Below are positions 41,510 to 46,598 of a DNA stretch of 46,598 nucleotides, in pieces. A program made the position numbers and the translations under genes. The notes under the pieces were generated by a model. The model had not been told where the DNA came from. It made no database searches and was given only the letters and a program-made list of their open reading frames with translations. The stretch's first letter is position 1. Each line of letters starts with the position of its first letter. Source of the DNA: Acidimicrobiaceae bacterium (GTDB lineage Bacteria > Actinomycetota > Acidimicrobiia > Acidimicrobiales > Bog-793). The stretch spans positions 1-46,598 of the forward strand of contig PLDN01000129.1 of NCBI GenBank assembly GCA_003136185.1, written 5' to 3'.

Positions 41510-43813
41510 TCACGGAATGTTCGGGAGGCGCCGCGCGATGAAGTTGCAGATAGGTGTCCTGACTTCGCGCTGGACGACCTTCGATGGGTAGCGGGTAGCG
41601 ACGGGGCCGCCGAGCGGGTTAGTGCCGACATAGATCGGCTGGTTCGAGCGCACGAAGTAGCCGAGCTCGAACTCGGTGTTGCCGTCGACGGTGACCGTCA
41701 CCTCGTGCACGAGTGGATCTAGGACAGCGTCGACGAGGTGAGTGCCCGGGGTCTCTGAGAACGTCGAGCCGAGCACAAACTTCTGTCCCGGTGCCTGAAA
41801 GTAGTAACCGAACTGGTACTCGCCGTTGCTGGGCGATCGCAGGGCGAGGTACGCGCCTGCATTCGGCTTGCCGTTCACGAGGATCGGCCACCAGTGCGAT
41901 GAGGCACGACGCGGGAAGCGAAGCTGTAGTCGGTAGTGGCCGCCCACCTCCGACCTCTCGACGGCGTCCCAGCCACTTCCCACCCCTGCCGATTCGTACA
42001 GCGCCGTGCAGCTGCCGACTATCGCGAGCGCGCCCGCCGGTGCCGGAGGGGGGAGGCTGCTCACCCGGACGACGTGCTGAGCCGGGTTTCCGAACAACGA
42101 CTCGTCCAGGTGCTGTTGGAAAGCGACGAAACCGGCCCGCACCGAAAGCGGCACAGCCGGCCGCAACTCTCGCTGATAGACGAGGGAAAGCCCGAAGTTC
42201 GACCAGAGGCCCGCGACGGCGACGAGCGTTAACCCAAGAGCGGGGGCGAACCGCCACAGCGGTCTCGTCTTCCGGAAAAAGCGCACGGTGAGGTGCACGC
42301 CCGCCAGGGCACCGAGAATGATCAGCGGCGTGAAATCCGCCAGGTAGCGGTTGGCGATGAATGCGATCGTGAGCACGCCGGCGGTTCCTACGAGAGCGCC
42401 GAGGATCGGGATCCGGAGCGCGCGTTCGGTGGCGGCGGGGCTCGCGAGTGGCGCCGGGGCAAGGCCTGGCTCCGTTGCTGCGCCGGCGGTTGGAGCCGCT
42501 GCGGCGGCTGCGGCTGACTCGGGCGTCGGCGCTCCCGCCATTGCTCGGCGCCTGCGGGCTGGCAGGAAGACGCCGACGATGCCGATGAGCCCTGTGAGCG
42601 CGAGAGCCGGCATCGTTGCCGGGATGCTCGAGGCCCAGTCGCGATCGTCGTAACGGACGTGGCCGATCAGGCGGGCAGCGTCGGGGAACATGACCCATGG
42701 GAAGAGCCGGGTGAACTTGATCGCGTCTGGGCCGAAGTAGGCGACGAGTGCCGTTGGGATGTACTTGAGGCCGAACAGGCTGCCGCCGTTAGCCTTGAGA
42801 ACGGCCCGGCGATGCGCGCTGATCATGGTGTCGACCTGCTTGTCGAGAGGCAGGCTGAACAAGGTGCCGAACTTGATTTCGTTGATGATCGCGTAGCTGA
42901 CAATCGGAACGAGCACGCACGCGAGAAGGAGCGCGCCGACCCTGAGCGACGGGATCGGTAAGGCGGCCGGGGTTGGAGGCGCGGGCTGGGTGGCGGTCGG
43001 GTCCTGTGCGGTGGTCGCGGTCGCTCCCGGCGCGGTGACGGTGGCCGGCCGAAGCCCGAGCCCGAGCCACGAGGCGACATGGTGCCCGCCGAGCTGGCGC
43101 GGGGCCGAAGCAAGGATCCACACGAACGCCGTCAGGCCGAGCGCTGCCACCGGGCCTGCGCCGACCGAGCCCCGGGTGAGGATGGACAGCGTCGCGAACA
43201 GGCCCGCAAAGATGGCAGAGAGCGGTCTTCCTTTCACCAAGAAACCCACGAGGAAGTCGAACGAACCGAGTGCCAGCGCGGCACCCCAGATCTCGGCCTC
43301 GTGGTAGACGAACGGGTCACTTGCAAGGAAGAACAGGTTCGATCCGACGCCGACCATCACCATGACGGCCGCGGCGATAAGAGTCTCGGTGCGCGAGACA
43401 GGCCGGTCGCCCGCGACGAGACCACGGATCTTCCACCCGAGTCGCGCTGTGAAGAAGAGAGCCACGACGAAGGCGAGCAGCATCGAGACCTCGGTGAGCC
43501 GCCCGTCGAAACGGTGGGTGAGCAACAGCACAGGCATCCGCAGGACCGCTGGGACAGGCCCGTAGTACATGTATGCCTCGTGGTGCTCGATGATTCCTTC
43601 GATCGCCAGCACCTTCGGCGGCATGTTCCAATGACCGGCGAGCAGAGCGCGAGCCTGGACGTCGTAGAAATCCGTGTTGAGTCCGCTCTGGAAGAAGTTC
43701 CACGTACCGTCTGTGATCATCCACGCAAAAGTGGCAATGGCGAGGCCCGAGCCGGCGACACAGCCGCTGTAGTAGCGCCGGCGGGACCGGCGCGGATCGA
43801 GATCGGTCGTCAT
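41510..43813 (-). CDS. Large GT-C-like membrane protein with C-terminal LamG-like domain
   Basis: A 767-aa protein. The N-terminal two-thirds has about 11-12 TMs. The first loop, 'GLNTDFYDVQARALLAGHW', resembles the Asp-bearing loop of GT-C transferases. Two Ala/Pro/Thr-rich cytoplasmic-type inserts ('APGATATTAQDPTATQPAPP' and 'ESAAAAAAAPTAGAATEPGL') interrupt it. The last 190 residues are a soluble beta-rich domain ('HWWPILVNGKPNAGAYLALR', 'TVTVDGNTEFELGYFVR') with the look of a concanavalin/LamG fold. Start ATG 43813, one base after the stop of the upstream gene. It is probably the last gene of a run of membrane-protein genes entering from the right edge; the substrate is unknown. Confidence 0.8.
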   Translation of the reverse strand: MTTDLDPRRSRRRYYSGCVAGSGLAIATFAWMITDGTWNFFQSGLNTDFYDVQARALLAGHWNMPPKVLAIEGIIEHHEAYMYYGPVPAVLRMPVLLLTHRFDGRLTEVSMLLAFVVALFFTARLGWKIRGLVAGDRPVSRTETLIAAAVMVMVGVGSNLFFLASDPFVYHEAEIWGAALALGSFDFLVGFLVKGRPLSAIFAGLFATLSILTRGSVGAGPVAALGLTAFVWILASAPRQLGGHHVASWLGLGLRPATVTAPGATATTAQDPTATQPAPPTPAALPIPSLRVGALLLACVLVPIVSYAIINEIKFGTLFSLPLDKQVDTMISAHRRAVLKANGGSLFGLKYIPTALVAYFGPDAIKFTRLFPWVMFPDAARLIGHVRYDDRDWASSIPATMPALALTGLIGIVGVFLPARRRRAMAGAPTPESAAAAAAAPTAGAATEPGLAPAPLASPAATERALRIPILGALVGTAGVLTIAFIANRYLADFTPLIILGALAGVHLTVRFFRKTRPLWRFAPALGLTLVAVAGLWSNFGLSLVYQRELRPAVPLSVRAGFVAFQQHLDESLFGNPAQHVVRVSSLPPPAPAGALAIVGSCTALYESAGVGSGWDAVERSEVGGHYRLQLRFPRRASSHWWPILVNGKPNAGAYLALRSPSNGEYQFGYYFQAPGQKFVLGSTFSETPGTHLVDAVLDPLVHEVTVTVDGNTEFELGYFVRSNQPIYVGTNPLGGPVATRYPSKVVQREVRTPICNFIARRLPNIP

Positions 43814-43814
43814 G

Positions 43815-45536
43815 TCAGCGCGTCCCGGCCGGGTGCCAGCGCGCGACCGCGGTGCCGTGCGGGCCGAGACTCAGCTCGAGCACGGCTCCCTGAGCCGGAG
43901 CGAGATACGCCGGGCCGAGCGCGGTGTCTGCAGTGCCAGCCACCCTCGCCGGGTACCCCTCGGTCGTGAGCAGGTAAGCGACGGACTGATCGATCGCGCC
44001 ATGCAGGATCGCGACGCCACCAACCATCTCGACCGCGAATGGCCGGAGCGACCCGCTGTTGCTCTCAGCAGCGACCACGGCGGTCGCATTGGGCAGCACC
44101 CGGTGGGCGAACTGGATGGGCGTCCACCCGAGGAGCGACAGCGGGCTCGAGGCAAGCGGGCGCTCCAGCAGCCCGAGCTCGGTGCCCGAGACAGCGAGGA
44201 CAACAGCGACGAGACCGGTCACCCACGCGGGAATGCGCCGATCGCGCCGTCGCGAGGTCTCGTCAGCTGGCGCGGCGGAGTGCCGCGCCCGCTCGACGAC
44301 CCCGGCGATCACCGACCAGATCGCGATCGCATAGGTCGCGAGTATCGCCATTCCGACCGGCCACAGCGGGAAGTACAGGTAGTAGTCGAGATATGCTGCC
44401 TGTTGGATGGCCACCGAGCCGAGGGTCCATGCGACCGCGAAGCCGGCAACCGTCGCTATCGCTGCCAATGCCGCCAGCCCGCGCCGGTCCGCGAACCACG
44501 CGCTGATGGCGATCGCCCCGCACAAGCAGAGCGACGTCAGGCCCCAACTCGACGAATGATCGTAGATCAGGGACTCGAACGACTGATATCTCGAAACAGT
44601 GCTGATGATCGGCACGTGCACCCACCACGAGGGCGGCAGGCTCGTTGCCGCCGCGATACCGCGCAGCCCCACTCGGATGCCGAGAGCTCGTCCTTCGTGA
44701 TCGAGGTTGCTAGCGAGCGCGCTCCAGTTGCCAGGGTGGCCGGTCAGTTGCTGTACAAGGGGCGCGAGGAAGCATGCGACGCCTACGCCGACGGCAACGC
44801 CGAGCGGCCAGAGCGGAAAGCGCTTGAGCTCGGCGACGCCGAGCAAGATGCCGGTCGCGAGCGCGCCCGCGACCGGCACGACGAATGACATATGGCACTG
44901 GGCGGCGAGGCTGGCGGTTCCGACGGCCACCGGTAACCAGCCGAAGCGCCCGCGGGCGACGGCGAGCGCGCCGGTCAGTGTCGCGGCGAAGGCGTAGACA
45001 CCGATCGAAGGGTTCCAGGCGAGGTTCACCGTCGACTGGATGAGAGTGCCGGTCATTATGGCGAGGCCGAGGGCCGTGAGCGCGCCCGCAATCTGGCCGC
45101 CCGCGGCCCAGGCTGCCTCTATAGCGACGGCGGCAAGCACCGCTATCACCACCACCGAGCCCCACAAGAGGCCATGCAGCGGGTCGATGTGAACGGGGAT
45201 CGCGAGCAAGAAGTACTGGAGCGGCCCGAGGTCGAACGAGGTGTGCCCACCGCCGGTGGAGATCTGAGTGAATTGTCCGTCGAGGGGCACGGGCCCCGAG
45301 AACACGCTCCACGAGCGCCACGCAATGACAGCGTCGTCGCTCGTCGGCAGCCAACCCTTTGAGATCTGCAGCGCGGCGACGACGATGATGGGCACCTCCG
45401 CCACGAGGTGAGCTACGACTCGGAGAACGACGCGAGCCGTAGCCCTGGCGGGCCGCCGAGGCTCATCAAGAAATGACCGAAACGAAACGGGGACGGTCGT
45501 ATCGGTAACCTCTCGGCTCGGGCGGTCGGGGGTCAT
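43815..45536 (-). CDS. Polytopic membrane protein, GT-C-like
   Basis: A 573-aa protein with about 11-12 predicted TM helices and a C-terminal soluble segment of about 100 residues. Blocks such as 'QISKGWLPTSDDAVIAWRSW' (acidic first loop), 'GGGHTSFDLGPLQYFLLAIPVHI', 'TVNLAWNPSIGVYAFAATL' and 'QLTGHPGNWSALASNL' are characteristic. The last block and the loops after it align with the neighbouring partial gene at 45533, so the two are paralogues in tandem. The ATG overlaps that gene's stop (ATGA). A downstream start cannot be excluded because the first 30 residues are polar and variable. A role in surface polysaccharide or glycolipid synthesis is inferred from neighbours only. Confidence 0.78.
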   Translation of the reverse strand: MTPDRPSREVTDTTVPVSFRSFLDEPRRPARATARVVLRVVAHLVAEVPIIVVAALQISKGWLPTSDDAVIAWRSWSVFSGPVPLDGQFTQISTGGGHTSFDLGPLQYFLLAIPVHIDPLHGLLWGSVVVIAVLAAVAIEAAWAAGGQIAGALTALGLAIMTGTLIQSTVNLAWNPSIGVYAFAATLTGALAVARGRFGWLPVAVGTASLAAQCHMSFVVPVAGALATGILLGVAELKRFPLWPLGVAVGVGVACFLAPLVQQLTGHPGNWSALASNLDHEGRALGIRVGLRGIAAATSLPPSWWVHVPIISTVSRYQSFESLIYDHSSSWGLTSLCLCGAIAISAWFADRRGLAALAAIATVAGFAVAWTLGSVAIQQAAYLDYYLYFPLWPVGMAILATYAIAIWSVIAGVVERARHSAAPADETSRRRDRRIPAWVTGLVAVVLAVSGTELGLLERPLASSPLSLLGWTPIQFAHRVLPNATAVVAAESNSGSLRPFAVEMVGGVAILHGAIDQSVAYLLTTEGYPARVAGTADTALGPAYLAPAQGAVLELSLGPHGTAVARWHPAGTR

Positions 45537-46598
45537 CGCTCTGACACCCAGGCGAGAATGGACATCGGGAAGGTGCGCGCGACCTCACGGACTTTCCAGC
45601 GGCCGTGCCCGAGATCGATCAGCTCGTAGACGGTGGCACGGCTAGGTGGCGAGGCGTCCGAGCCGAGGTGGGGTCCCATCGGAGGGAGCACGCGTGCGTC
45701 GACGCCGGAGACCTTGAGCTCGTAGCCGACGGCCTCGGTGAGCGCCCACGTGGGAAGGCCGTTCGGCAGCAGGTGATCGGCAGGTTCGACGACCAACGGG
45801 CCGTGAGCGCCGGAGCGCTCGATGGTTGTCGCGATCGGGCCCACCGCACGAGCCACCTCCCATCCCCCGATGATCGCGTCCGAATGCGGCAGGTCCGGAA
45901 CAAGCGAGGTGACCGACCAGGCCCCGGCCGCCGCTAGGCCGGCGACGGCCATGACGCCTGCGCCCCGCGCAACGCGGGCCACCCCGTCGGTCGAGCGCGC
46001 CTTCGCGAGACCACGACAAAGCTCCACGATCCCCCATACGATCGCCGCATCGAGCACCATCCCGACGGGCCACAACGCAACGTCGCCGTAGGTCAAGATC
46101 GCTGTCTGGGAAGTCGCGATCGAGCCCATCGTCCAGGCGAGAGCGAGGCCCGAGATCGAAGCGATACACGCCAGGCCGCCGAGACCCGTCCGCCGCGTGA
46201 GCAGGGCGACCACGCCGATCACGAGCGAGACGATGATGAGAACCAGGCCGGTCGCTGACGACCCGATCAAAAGCGCCGACATGAACCGCTCGTCCGGCGC
46301 GAGCGTCCCGATCGGGGGCACCGGGTGAGTCCAGGCTGGCCAGATGCCGGCGGCCCGCCCGATCGCTTGCAGCCCGCTCGAGATGCCGCGGCTCTGGCCC
46401 TGGTGGGCGAGGTTGCGCAGGAGCGCCGTCACGTTGCCCGGATGGTCGGCCAGCTGCTCGATAGCGGTCGGTAGCAGGCTCAACACGCCAACGACCACGC
46501 CGGCAGCCAGGCTCACAAGCGAGGGCCGCCAGACTGCCGCCCCCGCTCCGGCCGCCCGCCCCGCCCCGCCCGTCGCCCCCGCCGGCTGGGCCGGCGGC
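45533..46598 (-). CDS. Polytopic membrane protein, GT-C-like, 5'-partial at window edge
   Basis: The track starts at GTG 46516, but the frame stays open to the right edge (upstream codons read 'AVWRPSLVSLAAG'), and the sequence aligns internally with the 573-aa neighbour, so the start lies outside the window. Visible are six or more TMs and a C-terminal soluble part of about 130 residues. 'QLADHPGNVTALLRNLAHQG' aligns with 'QLTGHPGNWSALASNLDHEG' of the next gene; 'LAWTMGSIATSQTAI' aligns with 'VAWTLGSVAIQQAAY'. The edge-proximal codons form a Gly/Ala/Pro-rich stretch, the same kind of low-complexity insertion seen in several other proteins here. Confidence 0.75.
   Translation of the reverse strand, partial: PPAQPAGATGGAGRAAGAGAAVWRPSLVSLAAGVVVGVLSLLPTAIEQLADHPGNVTALLRNLAHQGQSRGISSGLQAIGRAAGIWPAWTHPVPPIGTLAPDERFMSALLIGSSATGLVLIIVSLVIGVVALLTRRTGLGGLACIASISGLALAWTMGSIATSQTAILTYGDVALWPVGMVLDAAIVWGIVELCRGLAKARSTDGVARVARGAGVMAVAGLAAAGAWSVTSLVPDLPHSDAIIGGWEVARAVGPIATTIERSGAHGPLVVEPADHLLPNGLPTWALTEAVGYELKVSGVDARVLPPMGPHLGSDASPPSRATVYELIDLGHGRWKVREVARTFPMSILAWVSER

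Noticed and set aside
1-46598. tRNA, rRNA, insertion sequence or prophage genes
   Set aside because: No cloverleaf-like sequence, rRNA stretch, transposase, integrase or phage structural motif was recognised on either strand by eye; a covariance-model scan was not possible.

Overview
This 46.6 kb window is compact, high-GC bacterial chromosome. No intergenic gap exceeds about 220 bases, and GTG and TTG starts and 4-nt ATGA/GTGA/TTGA gene overlaps are common. An F420-type flavoprotein, an actinobacterial-style CysH C-terminus, an AddBA pair and many Ala/Pro/Gly-rich insertions point to a deep-branching actinobacterium, perhaps Acidimicrobiia. That placement is inference. No rRNA, tRNA, CRISPR array, IS element or phage was seen.

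Layout. (1) 1-4.4 kb: the end of a VOC-family gene, a hypothetical gene, and an overlapping amino-sugar operon (SIS-type glucosamine-6-P deaminase/isomerase, nagA, BadF-type GlcNAc kinase). (2) 4.5-6.2 kb: uppS, a small membrane protein and recO. (3) 6.3-11.5 kb: a sulfur-assimilation locus. A siroheme-synthesis gene is divergent from cysH - siroheme sulfite reductase - FrhB-like F420 flavoprotein with two [4Fe-4S] clusters - a 111-aa unknown. The divergent region holds an inverted-repeat operator, a -10 element and a 5'-terminal stem-loop. (4) 11.5-19.4 kb: histidine utilisation genes hutH-hutU-hutF and hutI, with a polytopic membrane protein gene between hutF and hutI. (5) 19.5-24 kb: two methyltransferases, a lipoprotein, and two broken genes (an SGNH-domain remnant and a sigma-factor/lipoprotein chimera). 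(6) 24-27.9 kb: a large secreted sedolisin (S53) peptidase with IPT/TIG and FN3 repeats. (7) 28.1-36 kb: addB-addA and a D12-class adenine DNA methyltransferase in one operon joined by two GTGA overlaps. (8) 36-46.6 kb: envelope and polysaccharide genes (GT-C-like membrane proteins, OafA/SGNH acyltransferase, GT2-methyltransferase fusion), running off the right edge.

How they work together. The amino-sugar operon would convert GlcNAc to fructose-6-P. In the sulfur locus, CysH makes sulfite, the siroheme enzyme reduces it, and the divergent gene supplies siroheme. The coupled FrhB-like protein is a plausible F420H2-oxidising electron donor, which would make this a split, assimilatory counterpart of archaeal F420-dependent sulfite reductase. 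That is the strongest candidate for an undescribed system here. The second candidate is the AddBA-methyltransferase operon.
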